Shown in pieces: positions 52,151-60,355 of a stretch of 64,000 bases of DNA. Location of the stretch: assembly GCA_013152475.1 (NCBI GenBank), contig JAADGH010000011.1:1-64000 (forward strand), in the 5' to 3' direction. The position numbers were made by a program, and so were the translations under genes. The notes under the pieces were generated by a model, which was not told where the DNA came from, did no database searches, and was given only the letters and a program-made list of their open reading frames with translations. Origin of the DNA: Planctomycetota bacterium. GTDB taxonomy: Bacteria > Planctomycetota > Brocadiia > JAADGH01. Position 1 is the first letter of the stretch. Each line of letters starts with the position of its first letter.

Positions 52151-53722
52151 TCACGCAACGCCATTCAGCGGAATGTGGTGAACCTTCGCCGGATTGGTCA
52201 GCAGTATCTGCCGCATAACATCGACCGCGGCATCGGACGTCATCGTGGATGCCGGGTCGTCCACCCTCTCCGCCAGGGCTGTCGCAATGGCCCACCGCAC
52301 GGACCGGTATTTTGCGGCAAGCATCTCCACAAAACGCGCATCGGTAAATCCACTGGCAATGGCGCTGATCGGTCCCATGCTCATCTGATCCGCCATCATC
52401 GCCGCGATGTTGTGCTTCCGAAAGAAATGCCACCACGGTCCGACTGATATATTACCGACCTGCTTCGCCGCATTGGAGAAGTCCTTGTAGAGCTGCTCGT
52501 GCGCGATAATATACTCAAAGTGGACATTCGGGTAGTTCTGCCAGACGGCGTATTCGTCCTGCGGAATGCCCGCCGCGTACATGGGGAAGCTTTGAATCTC
52601 CCGCGACGGGTCCATGAAGTAGGTCACGCCGATGGCGATCTGCAGGCACGAGCCATACTCCTCGCCGCTCTTCCGCAGATCGGCGCCGATCTCGTCGAGG
52701 GCCTCCAGCATGGCCTCGGTCATGAGCGCGCCCAGCTCCTTCAGGTCGGCGCCGCGAACGAAATCCTTCCGAAAGCGGATGGCGTTGTTGATGGACGCCA
52801 TGCTGTAGGAGCGCCCGAGGCGATAGTCCATGGGGTGGAACATGTCGCTGTAGAGGATGCGGCTCTTCGGGTTGTGGGTGGGACTGTAGAGGATGTCGAA
52901 GAGGAATCGCTTCACTCCCTCCTTCAGATCGGCGCCCTTCCTGATCGTGATGCCAAGCATTTCCTCCAGGTTGACAAGAAACTTTTCCGCCTCGTATTTA
53001 TGACCGCCGGTGAACAGGCCGAAGTCCGTCGCGCCCTCCGGCCAGACGAGGTAGTTCGCGTCGAACATGTTGTAGGCCTCCGGGTGCGTCGCGTGCGCGA
53101 GGTTCACCTTCTTCACGCGCGCGTCCCTCGCGTCGAGGGGGATCTTGTCCCGGTTCTCGATGCTGGTCACATATCGAACGATGTTGTTGTCACTCAGGAT
53201 GGTCTCCGCAAGGGCCGGATCGTTGCGCTGTTTCTTGACGGCGTTGTACACGGCGTCGTACCTCTTTGGATCGAGCGGGTCAAGGTCGGCCGCGCCATCG
53301 TAGAGCCGGAACATGAAGCGGAGCCATTCGGCATATTCCGTATATCGGGAGTCGTGCAGCTCCTCGATGAGCATGCGCCCGACCTCCTTGCGCTCCTTTT
53401 CTGAATTCTTGCCCAAGCCGGAAATTATCGCGTCCAGACGCCCGCGCCGGCCTTCGGCCACCTCGGCAAACCACGAATAGAAACATCCGTGGGCGACATC
53501 CATCATCGTCCGGCGCACGAGTCGTTTTTGTTTCAGGCCGGCGCGAATGATGTGGGAGGGATAGGCGTTCACCGACGCCTGCGTCCCGGCCAGGTTCTGC
53601 GATGCCAGCTCCCGGTCGAAGTCCGTCAGGTCGTCCTGAACGTGGGTGTGGGAATCGACGACGGGCATGCGGCAGGCCTCGTCGAACAGTCGCTCAATCG
53701 TCTCGCGTTTCGCCCAGGTCAT
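52151..53722 (-). CDS. Amidohydrolase/uronate isomerase-like protein
   Basis: 523 residues, ATG 53722 after GGAGAGACCAG. The N-terminus PVVDSHTHVQDDLTDFDREL carries the HxH metal motif of the amidohydrolase superfamily. ATHPEAYNMFDANYLVWPEG, FLFDILYSPTHNPKSRILYS, PNVHFEYIIAHEQLYKDFSN and VGPWWHFFRKHNIAAMMADQ resemble the glucuronate isomerase (UxaC-like) branch, whose substrates are uronic acids. It is the first gene of an operon with the DUF1080-like lipoprotein and has a near-consensus promoter. A uronate-handling role would complement the heparinase-like gene at 6072-10584, but the substrate is an inference. Confidence 0.8.
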   Translation of the reverse strand: MTWAKRETIERLFDEACRMPVVDSHTHVQDDLTDFDRELASQNLAGTQASVNAYPSHIIRAGLKQKRLVRRTMMDVAHGCFYSWFAEVAEGRRGRLDAIISGLGKNSEKERKEVGRMLIEELHDSRYTEYAEWLRFMFRLYDGAADLDPLDPKRYDAVYNAVKKQRNDPALAETILSDNNIVRYVTSIENRDKIPLDARDARVKKVNLAHATHPEAYNMFDANYLVWPEGATDFGLFTGGHKYEAEKFLVNLEEMLGITIRKGADLKEGVKRFLFDILYSPTHNPKSRILYSDMFHPMDYRLGRSYSMASINNAIRFRKDFVRGADLKELGALMTEAMLEALDEIGADLRKSGEEYGSCLQIAIGVTYFMDPSREIQSFPMYAAGIPQDEYAVWQNYPNVHFEYIIAHEQLYKDFSNAAKQVGNISVGPWWHFFRKHNIAAMMADQMSMGPISAIASGFTDARFVEMLAAKYRSVRWAIATALAERVDDPASTMTSDAAVDVMRQILLTNPAKVHHIPLNGVA

Positions 53723-53769
53723 CTGGTCTCTCCTGAATCGTGCGATCTGTGTTTGGCTCCATGGCGCGC

Positions 53770-53798
53770 ATTCTACTCTTCCGCAGGGAACGAGTCAA
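53770..53798 (-). promoter_or_regulatory. Probable promoter for 53722-51363 operon
   Basis: Minus strand TTGACT (53798-53793), 17-bp spacer, TAGAAT (53775-53770), 47 bp before the ATG. Confidence 0.6.
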
Positions 53799-53819
53799 GG
53801 TGCGTCGGCATCCTCGTGA

Positions 53820-53848
53820 TTGACAAGACCCATTTCCCTTGGTAGTAT
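53820..53848 (+). promoter_or_regulatory. Probable promoter for dipeptidase gene
   Basis: TTGACA (53820-53825), 17-bp spacer, TAGTAT (53843-53848), 37 bp before the TTG start at 53886. Confidence 0.6.
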
Positions 53849-53885
53849 CGCATCCCGTTCGTTTTTCCAGAGAAAGGAACCTGCC

Positions 53886-54908
53886 TTGAGCAAACACGAC
53901 GCCAAATCACACGCAAGGAGAATTCACCGAGAGGCCATCCTCATCGACGGCCACAACGACCACATCATGCTCAAGTGCGAGCAGGGCAAGCCGATCGACC
54001 TGATGAAGGTCAACCGGAAATACCATAGCGACGCCCCCCGCCTCCTGAAGGGCGGCATGACGGCGTCGCTGTTCATGGTCGATGGCCATGATCTGGCCCG
54101 GTCCATGATGATCGTCGAGCGCGCGCTCCGCGAGATCGCACGTCATCCGAAGCATCTCATGCAAGTCACCCGCACCGCCGACATCCGGAGGGCAAAGCGC
54201 ACCGGCCGCCTCGGTATCATGCTGACATGGGAAAGCGGGATGGCCCTGTGCAACAACATCGACATCCTCCGGCTCGCCTATCGCCTCGGCATCCGATCCA
54301 TCACCCTGACACACTTCGAGGGTGGATGCCAATTCGCCCTGCAGGGGACGCCGAGCTACTTCGGCTACTGCACGCCGGAAGACCGAGCGAGCTTCCGTCG
54401 CACGATGAAGGGCCTTACCTCCTTCGGCAGGCAGGTGGTGAAGGAGATGAACCGCCTGGGGATGCTCGTGGACCTGGCGCACATCAATGACGCGGCGTTC
54501 TACGATGTGATCGAGATCACGGAAAAACCGGCCGTCTCGACGCACGGCGGCGTGTTCGCGTGCGCGCCGCATGCACGCTGTCTGACGGACGATCAGATCC
54601 GCGCCATCGCTCGGACGGACGGCCTTCTCGGCATCGCGTTCTATCACAAGTTCATCTCCAGGAAAAGGGCGACCGTGGACAAAATCGTGGATCAAATGGC
54701 CTACGTCGCCGACCTTGTCGGAATCAAGCATGTGGGGATCGGGAGCGATTTCGACGGTCTGGGCGAGGGGGTGTGGCCCGTGATCCGAACGGCCGACCGT
54801 CTGCCGACATTGACCGAGGCCATGGTTCGGCGCGGCTTCAGCGACGCCGAAATCAAGAAGGTGCTCGGGGGGAATTTCCTTCGCGTGCTCAAGGCGACAA
54901 TCGGCTGA
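53886..54908 (+). CDS. Membrane dipeptidase (peptidase M19, renal dipeptidase-like)
   Basis: 340 residues. The start is taken as TTG 53886 (AAAGGA upstream), because a longer frame from 53820 begins inside the promoter. M19 metal ligands are clear: the HxD pair in ILIDGHNDHIMLKC, Glu in LTWESGMALCNNID, His in VSTHGGVFACAPHARCLTDD, and the DFDG segment VGIGSDFDGLGEGVWPV. The C-terminal KKVLGGNFLRVLKA matches the family ending (GGNxLR). No signal peptide is seen, so it is probably cytoplasmic. It cleaves dipeptides, often D- or dehydro-dipeptides. It converges on an orphan sugar-binding lipoprotein with no intergenic base. Confidence 0.92.
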   Translation: MSKHDAKSHARRIHREAILIDGHNDHIMLKCEQGKPIDLMKVNRKYHSDAPRLLKGGMTASLFMVDGHDLARSMMIVERALREIARHPKHLMQVTRTADIRRAKRTGRLGIMLTWESGMALCNNIDILRLAYRLGIRSITLTHFEGGCQFALQGTPSYFGYCTPEDRASFRRTMKGLTSFGRQVVKEMNRLGMLVDLAHINDAAFYDVIEITEKPAVSTHGGVFACAPHARCLTDDQIRAIARTDGLLGIAFYHKFISRKRATVDKIVDQMAYVADLVGIKHVGIGSDFDGLGEGVWPVIRTADRLPTLTEAMVRRGFSDAEIKKVLGGNFLRVLKATIG

Positions 54909-55841
54909 CTACTTTGGGGGTGTTCCCGCCTCGACGAGGTCCCACGGGGTGGCGGTCTCGCTTGGAAGGCTCTGCCCGGCCAGGAGTTTCCTCGCCAGCT
55001 CGACAGCGGTCCGTCCCAACGCGGCCGGATGCATGTCCAGCGCAGCCGCCAGGCGTCCGGCGCTCAAGGCCGCCTCAACCTCCTGATCCCGGCCAAACCC
55101 AACGACAACAACATCCTTCTCTTTCCCGCCCGCCTTGAGGCCCTCCAGCGCGCCGAGGGTCATGGCGCGATTGACTGCAAACATCCCCCTCAAGTTGGGA
55201 TGCTTCTTCAGGATGTCGCCCACGGCCTTGGCCGCATCTTTTCGCCGCCAGTTGGCCGACTGCTGCGCCGCAACCGAGACGCCCGCCGCCTCCGTGCACG
55301 CACCAAGGAACCCCTGAACGCACAGGTCGCCGCTCAACACGCCGGCAACCCCCGTCAATACCGCGACCTCGCCCTTGCCGCCGAGTCGCTGGACGAGATA
55401 CTCTCCTGCTCTCTTCCCAGCGGCCCTATGGTCCGGGCCGACGAAGGGAATGGCGACGCCCTGTTGTTTCATCAGCGCCTGGTCGAGAGGCGTGTCGATG
55501 GTGAGGACCGCGATGCCCTTCTCCTTCGCTTTTTTCAGCACGCCCACCAGCGCCTTCGAGTCGGCAGGCGCGATGATAATGACACCGACCCGTTTGATGA
55601 TCTCATTCTTGACAAGGGCGATCTGGCGCTCGACGTAGGTCTCCCGCTCGATACCGAGGACAAGCAAATCCAGGTTCAGATCGACCGCCGCCGCCTGCGC
55701 GCCCTGCACAAGCGACACATAGAATGGGTCTTCGAGCGATGTGACGAACAGCGTCACCTTCCGTGACTTGAGCCCGCCCTGCGGTGAACATGAGGTTATC
55801 AGACAAATGCCAAGCGCCGCCACGAGCAGTAGCCGATTCAT
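54909..55841 (-). CDS. Orphan periplasmic sugar-binding lipoprotein (RbsB-like)
   Basis: 310 residues, ATG 55841 overlapping the tsaB stop by 4 nt. The lipobox is LITSC (MNRLLLVAALGICLITSCSP). A type I periplasmic binding fold of the RbsB/peripla_BP_4 kind follows: KVTLFVTSLEDPFYVSLVQG, VGVIIIAPADSKALVGVLKK, GIAVLTIDTPLDQALMKQQG, FVGPDHRAAGKRAGEYLVQR, and VVVVGFGRDQEVEAALSAGR. These proteins deliver ribose or similar sugars to ABC importers or chemoreceptors. No ATPase or permease gene is nearby, so it may work with a transporter encoded elsewhere or as a sensor. It is translationally coupled to tsaB, an unexpected pairing. Confidence 0.88.
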   Translation of the reverse strand: MNRLLLVAALGICLITSCSPQGGLKSRKVTLFVTSLEDPFYVSLVQGAQAAAVDLNLDLLVLGIERETYVERQIALVKNEIIKRVGVIIIAPADSKALVGVLKKAKEKGIAVLTIDTPLDQALMKQQGVAIPFVGPDHRAAGKRAGEYLVQRLGGKGEVAVLTGVAGVLSGDLCVQGFLGACTEAAGVSVAAQQSANWRRKDAAKAVGDILKKHPNLRGMFAVNRAMTLGALEGLKAGGKEKDVVVVGFGRDQEVEAALSAGRLAAALDMHPAALGRTAVELARKLLAGQSLPSETATPWDLVEAGTPPK

Positions 55842-56536
55842 TTCTCTCCTCCCGCCTGTATCTGTTCCTGCTTCTCACGCCACTTGTCCTCCGCCTCGGG
55901 CCGGCGGAGGTACAGGGGAACCAGCGACAAAGAATCGTCGCGCTGTCCGGCCATGTAAAGCGCGCGCCCGAGCGCCGCTACGACCGCGGCCCGCGGCCGC
56001 CACAGCGACTCATCGGCGATAGTGAACCCGCGCCGCTCGAACACGTCGGCATAGTAGGCCAACCCATCCCCCAACACAAAGGCGCCCGGCGAAAGCGTCT
56101 GCGCAAGCTCCTGCGGATGGACAACACGGTGGTCGCCCTGTCGGTTCCGAGAACCGTCATACCGGCACGTATAGACCTGCTTCCGTTTCGCATCCACCAC
56201 GGGGCAGACCACCTCCGCATCGTCCGGCGCGTTGCGCGCCAGCACGTCGAGCGACGGCACGGCCACGACCGGTGTGCCGAGGGCATAGGCAATCGTTTTC
56301 ACGGCTGCGACACCGACACGAAGGCCGGTGTAGGACCCCGGCCCGATGCTTACGGCAATCAGCTCGACCTCGGCAAGACCCCATCCCACACGCTCAAGGA
56401 GGGCCTTCATTCTCGGCACGAGCTCCCGCCCATGGACCATCCCCTGCTCGAAGGACTCTTCAGCAAGCACATCGGGGCCCTCTGCAACGGCAACGGAGCC
56501 GACTACGTGTGAGGTCTCAATGGCGAGGGTTTTCAT
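55838..56536 (-). CDS. tsaB: tRNA threonylcarbamoyladenosine synthesis protein TsaB
   Basis: 232 residues from ATG 56536 (MKTLAIETSHVVGSVAVAEG); an in-frame extension into trpE is rejected. The Hsp70/ASKHA-fold TsaB hallmarks are present: the MVHGRELVPRMKALLERVGW segment, VSIGPGSYTGLRVGVAAVKT (glycine-rich signature), and VVCPVVDAKRKQVYTCRYDG. TsaB partners TsaD and TsaE to make t6A37 in ANN-decoding tRNAs. Together the trpE-tsaB-lipoprotein genes form a minus-strand operon with a 16-bp gap and then a 4-nt overlap. tsaC, tsaD and tsaE are not in the window. Confidence 0.93.
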   Translation of the reverse strand: MKTLAIETSHVVGSVAVAEGPDVLAEESFEQGMVHGRELVPRMKALLERVGWGLAEVELIAVSIGPGSYTGLRVGVAAVKTIAYALGTPVVAVPSLDVLARNAPDDAEVVCPVVDAKRKQVYTCRYDGSRNRQGDHRVVHPQELAQTLSPGAFVLGDGLAYYADVFERRGFTIADESLWRPRAAVVAALGRALYMAGQRDDSLSLVPLYLRRPEAEDKWREKQEQIQAGGEK

Positions 56537-56552
56537 CAGAGAGAATCGGAGG

Positions 56553-58043
56553 TTACAAGCCTTGTTCCGCGGTTTCCAGCGCCTTGAACATCGCTTTCGC
56601 CTTGTTGATGGTTTCCTCGTACTCCCGTTCGGGCACCGAGTCGGCGACGATCCCGCCGCCCGCCTGCACATAGGCCGTATTGTTTTTCAGGAGCATGGTT
56701 CGGATGGTGATGCAGGTGTTCATGTTGCCGTAGTAATCGATGCAGCCGACCGCTCCTCCGTACGGTCCGCGCCGGGTCGGCTCGAGCTCGTCGAGGATTT
56801 CCATCGCCCGGATCTTCGGCGCGCCGCTCAACGTGCCCGCAGGAAACGCGGCCCGGAAGGCGTCGAACGCGGTCTTTCCCGCCTGGAGCTGACCGGACAC
56901 CTGCGATGTGAGATGCATGACATGGCTGAACCGTTCGACGATCATCTCCTCTTCGATCTTGACCGTTTTGTACCGGGCGACCCGGCCGACATCGTTTCGG
57001 CCCAGGTCGACGAGCATGACGTGCTCGGCCCGTTCCTTCGGGTCGGCCTTCAGCTCCTTCTCCAGGGCCAGGTCCTCCTCCGGTGTGCTCCCGCGCCGCC
57101 GAGTCCCCGCGATGGGCCGAACCAATACCTTCCCGTTCTCCACCCTGACCATCACCTCCGGTGACGCGCCGATCAGCCGGGCCTCGCCCATCCGGAGATA
57201 GAACATGTAGGGGGACGGATTGATGACCCGCGCGGCACGGTAGATGTCGAAGGGCTTCGCGCTCACGTGCGTCTGGAGCCGTTGGGAGAGGACGACCTGG
57301 AAGATATCGCCCGCGCGAATGTATTCCTTGCACTTCCTGACCGCGTCACGATAGTCGGCCTTCTCGAAGTTCGATTCAAACTGCATCTTCGGATCGCCGG
57401 CCGGGCGGATGTCGTCGCTGATCACCGCCACGGGTTGGCTGAGCCGCTTGACGGTGGCGTCGATGCGCGCCACGGCGGCGTCGTAAACCTCCCGGGGAGC
57501 CTTCCCGTCCAGGCGCGCCGCCGCCACCACCTTCACCGTCTTGTTCAGGTGATCGAAGGCAATGACCAGATCGTAAAACATGAAGAACAGGTCCGGCATC
57601 TCCAGGTCGTCGGGCGGCGCATCGGGAAGATACTCCACGTAGCGGACGGCGTCGTATGCGGCGTACCCGACGGCCATGCAGCAGAAGCTCGGCACCCCTT
57701 TGATCGGGACCGCCTTTAGCTCCTTGACGGCGGCCTCCAGGTTTGCGATGGGGTCGTCGGATTCCGTTTCATGCTTTTCACCATCCTTCGTGATCGTCAC
57801 TTTTTCCCTGCGGCTGGAAAAAAGCATGAAGGGATTGCATCCAAGGAAGGAATAGCGCCCGACTTCCTCCCCCCCGCTCGCGCTCTCAAGGAGAAACGCA
57901 TACTCCGACTCTCCCATCGATCCAAATGCCGACACGGGGGTGATGGTGTCGGCAAGGAGCTGACGATAGACCGGTATCACGTTGCCCTGCCGGGCAAGTT
58001 CCTTGAATTCATCGTAGCTGGGATAGTGTATGACCTTGGACAT
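56553..58043 (-). CDS. trpE: Anthranilate synthase component I
   Basis: 496 residues from ATG 58043 ([20 protein letters not shown]); the frame open to 58085 runs into the promoter. Chorismate-binding motifs: [20 protein letters not shown] (N-terminal), [100 protein letters not shown], and [20 protein letters not shown]. It is full length, with the ammonia-dependent TrpE core; the partner TrpG/PabA is not in the window. It makes anthranilate from chorismate for tryptophan. First gene in the trpE-tsaB-lipoprotein operon; no leader peptide or T-box was detected in the 13 bp between its promoter and ATG. Confidence 0.95.
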   Translation of the reverse strand: MSKVIHYPSYDEFKELARQGNVIPVYRQLLADTITPVSAFGSMGESEYAFLLESASGGEEVGRYSFLGCNPFMLFSSRREKVTITKDGEKHETESDDPIANLEAAVKELKAVPIKGVPSFCCMAVGYAAYDAVRYVEYLPDAPPDDLEMPDLFFMFYDLVIAFDHLNKTVKVVAAARLDGKAPREVYDAAVARIDATVKRLSQPVAVISDDIRPAGDPKMQFESNFEKADYRDAVRKCKEYIRAGDIFQVVLSQRLQTHVSAKPFDIYRAARVINPSPYMFYLRMGEARLIGASPEVMVRVENGKVLVRPIAGTRRRGSTPEEDLALEKELKADPKERAEHVMLVDLGRNDVGRVARYKTVKIEEEMIVERFSHVMHLTSQVSGQLQAGKTAFDAFRAAFPAGTLSGAPKIRAMEILDELEPTRRGPYGGAVGCIDYYGNMNTCITIRTMLLKNNTAYVQAGGGIVADSVPEREYEETINKAKAMFKALETAEQGL

Positions 58044-58056
58044 TGTTGGAGTGTGG

Positions 58057-58085
58057 AGTCTAACAGATGGTCTGCATCTTGTCAA
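58057..58085 (-). promoter_or_regulatory. Probable trpE promoter
   Basis: Minus strand TTGACA (58085-58080), 17-bp spacer, TAGACT (58062-58057). With the ATG at 58043, the leader would be very short (about 6-8 nt), possibly near leaderless, which fits the lack of a clear ribosome site. Confidence 0.6.
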
Positions 58086-58111
58086 GCTTCCCGGCGATAC
58101 GCCTAAATCAG

Positions 58112-58140
58112 TTGACGGGCCTCGCTCTCGATGCTATATT
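58112..58140 (+). promoter_or_regulatory. Probable thrC promoter
   Basis: TTGACG (58112-58117), 17-bp spacer, TATATT (58135-58140), 33 bp before ATG 58174. Its -35 lies 26 bp from that of the divergent trpE promoter. Confidence 0.65.
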
Positions 58141-58173
58141 GACTTTATTAAATCACTCTCAGGAGGGAAGATC

Positions 58174-59508
58174 ATGGAATACCGCGCGTGGTTCCAGTGT
58201 ATCAAGGGCTGCGATCCGACGTATGATCTGACGGACATCATTTACGAATGCCCGAACTGTGGGTCGCTGCTTGAGGTCCGCCACGATGTGGAGCGCCTGC
58301 AGGCCCGCAGCGCCGCGGCTTGGATCAAGCTGTTCGACGACCGCTGGCGCCGCACGGAATGGCCCTACGGCAGCTCCGTTTGGGGCAAGAAGGAATGGAT
58401 CTGCCCCAACGTGCACAACGACAACGTCGTCTCCATGTATGAGGGCGGCACGAATCTTTTCTGGGCCGAGCGCTTTGCCAAGAGCGTAGGCATGGACGAC
58501 CTGTGGATCAAGCAGTGCGGCAACGCGCACACGGGGTCCTTCAAAGACCTCGGCATGACGGTCCTGGTCTCCATGGTCAAGCAGATGCTCGCGGAGGGCA
58601 AGAAGATCAAGGGCATCGCCTGCGCCTCTACGGGGGACACCTCTGCCGCGCTCGCCGCCTACTGCGCGGCGGCGGGCCTCCAGGCCATCGTTTTCCTGCC
58701 GAAGGACAAGGTGTCGACGTCGCAGCTCATCCAGCCCATCGCCAACGGCGCACTGACGCTCTCCATCGACACCGACTTCGACGGCTGCATGAAGATCGTC
58801 AAGGACGTGTGTCGCGAGAACAACATCTACCTGGCCAACTCGATGAACTCGCTGCGCGTCGAGGGGCAAAAAACACTCAGCATCGAGCTCGTCCAGCAGT
58901 TCGACTGGGAAGTGCCCGATTGGGTGATCATCCCGGTGGGAAATCTCGGAAACATCAGTGCCATCGGCAAGGGGTTCCTTATGATGCGCGAGCTGGGCAT
59001 CATCAGCCGCCTGCCCCGGCTGGTGGCGGCCCAGTCGGCCAACGCCAATCCCCTCTACCTCAGCTACCAGACGGGGTTCAAGTGCTTTGAGCCGGTCAAG
59101 GCCAAGCCCACCCTTGCGAGTGCGATCCAGATCGGCGACCCGGTGAGCATCCACAAGGCGATCCCCGTCCTGCAGGAGTTCGACGGCATCGTGGAACAGG
59201 CCACCGAAGACGAGCTGGCCAACGCATCCGCCCTGGCCGACCGCAGCGGCTTGTTCAACTGTCCGCACACGGGCGTGGCGCTGGCCGTTCTGCTCAAGCT
59301 GAACGAACGCAAGATGTTCGCGCCCCACGATCGTATCGTGGTGATCTCAACCGCACACGGGTTGAAGTTCCCCGACTTCAAGGTGCGCTATCACCGGGGG
59401 GAGTTGAAGGGAGTCACGTCACGCTATGCGAACCCGCCCGTGGAGCTGCCGGCGGACTATGATGCCGTGACCAAGGTCATCGACGAGCGCGTGCAGGCGA
59501 TGAAATAA
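58174..59508 (+). CDS. thrC: Threonine synthase with N-terminal zinc ribbon
   Basis: 444 residues from ATG 58174 (AGGAGGGAAGATC upstream); a frame open from 58030 crosses the promoter. Residues 1-35 form a zinc ribbon with cysteines 9, 13, 26 and 29 (FQCIKGCDP ... [12 protein letters not shown]), as in the class of threonine synthases shared with archaea. The PLP lysine is Lys124 ([20 protein letters not shown]), and the phosphate loop [15 protein letters not shown] is complete. It converts O-phosphohomoserine to threonine. The gene has its own promoter and converges on the Tyr/Gly-rich gene with 13 bp between ends. Confidence 0.94.
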   Translation: MEYRAWFQCIKGCDPTYDLTDIIYECPNCGSLLEVRHDVERLQARSAAAWIKLFDDRWRRTEWPYGSSVWGKKEWICPNVHNDNVVSMYEGGTNLFWAERFAKSVGMDDLWIKQCGNAHTGSFKDLGMTVLVSMVKQMLAEGKKIKGIACASTGDTSAALAAYCAAAGLQAIVFLPKDKVSTSQLIQPIANGALTLSIDTDFDGCMKIVKDVCRENNIYLANSMNSLRVEGQKTLSIELVQQFDWEVPDWVIIPVGNLGNISAIGKGFLMMRELGIISRLPRLVAAQSANANPLYLSYQTGFKCFEPVKAKPTLASAIQIGDPVSIHKAIPVLQEFDGIVEQATEDELANASALADRSGLFNCPHTGVALAVLLKLNERKMFAPHDRIVVISTAHGLKFPDFKVRYHRGELKGVTSRYANPPVELPADYDAVTKVIDERVQAMK

Positions 59509-59521
59509 CTTCCGCCTGCGG

Positions 59522-60094
59522 TTATCGCTTTCCGAAGGGGCGAAGCGAGTACGGGCTCGTCCGAGGCGGGTATCCGTTCATGGTCGTGCTGCGCGGGGCG
59601 TAGAACGTTGACGCAGTGCTTCGAGGATAATAGCGCCCCCCGCCATAGCCGGCATAGGGCGTGCCGCTCCTGTGATACGGATAGTAGTTTGTGCCGCCAT
59701 AGGCCATATAGGGCGTCCCACGCCTGTAGTGCGGGTAGCTGTTCATGCTACCATAAGCGCGATAGCGGTGCGCATAATAAGGATAGGGGTAATAGTTAGG
59801 GTAATAGCCGTACGACGGATAGTACCCGTACCCCGGATACCAGGGCGAGTAGTATCCCCCATAACAATATGGCCTATAGTACGGCCCATAGTATCCACTG
59901 TTGTAGTACGGCATATATCCATAGTACTGCGGGCCATAGCACGGACCATAGTACCCTCCGTACCCATAGTAACCGCCGTAGTAGCCAGTCCCGCCGAAGT
60001 TGAACCAGATGGCCCAATCGCCGGCGGCGGCATCCGTAGGCGTCAGGAGGCCCAGCGCCAGCACGCAAAGAGTGATCAGCAAGTACTTTCGCAT
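59522..60094 (-). CDS. Secreted Tyr/Gly/Pro-rich low-complexity protein
   Basis: 190 residues from ATG 60094 behind GGAGGGCGGTT; an upstream extension to 60163 has no support. The signal peptide is MRKYLLITLCVLALGLLTPT, cleaved near DAAAG. The mature protein is almost entirely Tyr, Gly, Pro, Ser and Asn in short repeats (GYYGGYYGYGGYYGPCYGPQ, YYPSYGYYPNYYPYPYYAH). Two related repeats of the form HYRRGTPYMAYGGTNYYPYH follow in the C-terminal third. The DNA here is less GC-rich than flanking genes because TAT/TAC codons dominate. It has no known domain; such composition suits adhesive, condensate-forming or surface-matrix proteins. Function unknown. Confidence 0.8.
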   Translation of the reverse strand: MRKYLLITLCVLALGLLTPTDAAAGDWAIWFNFGGTGYYGGYYGYGGYYGPCYGPQYYGYMPYYNSGYYGPYYRPYCYGGYYSPWYPGYGYYPSYGYYPNYYPYPYYAHRYRAYGSMNSYPHYRRGTPYMAYGGTNYYPYHRSGTPYAGYGGGRYYPRSTASTFYAPRSTTMNGYPPRTSPYSLRPFGKR

Positions 60095-60264
60095 AACCGC
60101 CCTCCCTATGATTCGACTCAACATTCCGGAAAATAATATTTTATGACAACCAAGGGAACCCACGTCACGTATATATCGCTCCCGTCCTCTCTCTTTATTT
60201 TAACCCAATTTCGCGAAATGTCAAGGAACTGTTGGATAGAACTTTTCACCGCGCGATTTCAGAG

Positions 60265-60295
60265 ATGACATGGTGCGGGTTGTAGGGAAATTCCT
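60265..60295. repeat. Left direct repeat flanking the DUF5696-like gene
   Basis: 31 nt starting ATGACATGGTGCGGGTTGT; 28 of 31 positions match 62537-62567 in the same orientation. The 60164-60355 gap holds little else; an A/T-rich stretch with TTTCGCGAAA lies at about 60210-60220. Confidence 0.6.
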
Positions 60296-60355
60296 CAGCC
60301 GGATCTCCTTGACGAGATACGACAATACGCTTGATTGCGCAGACCGAGCTCTCCC

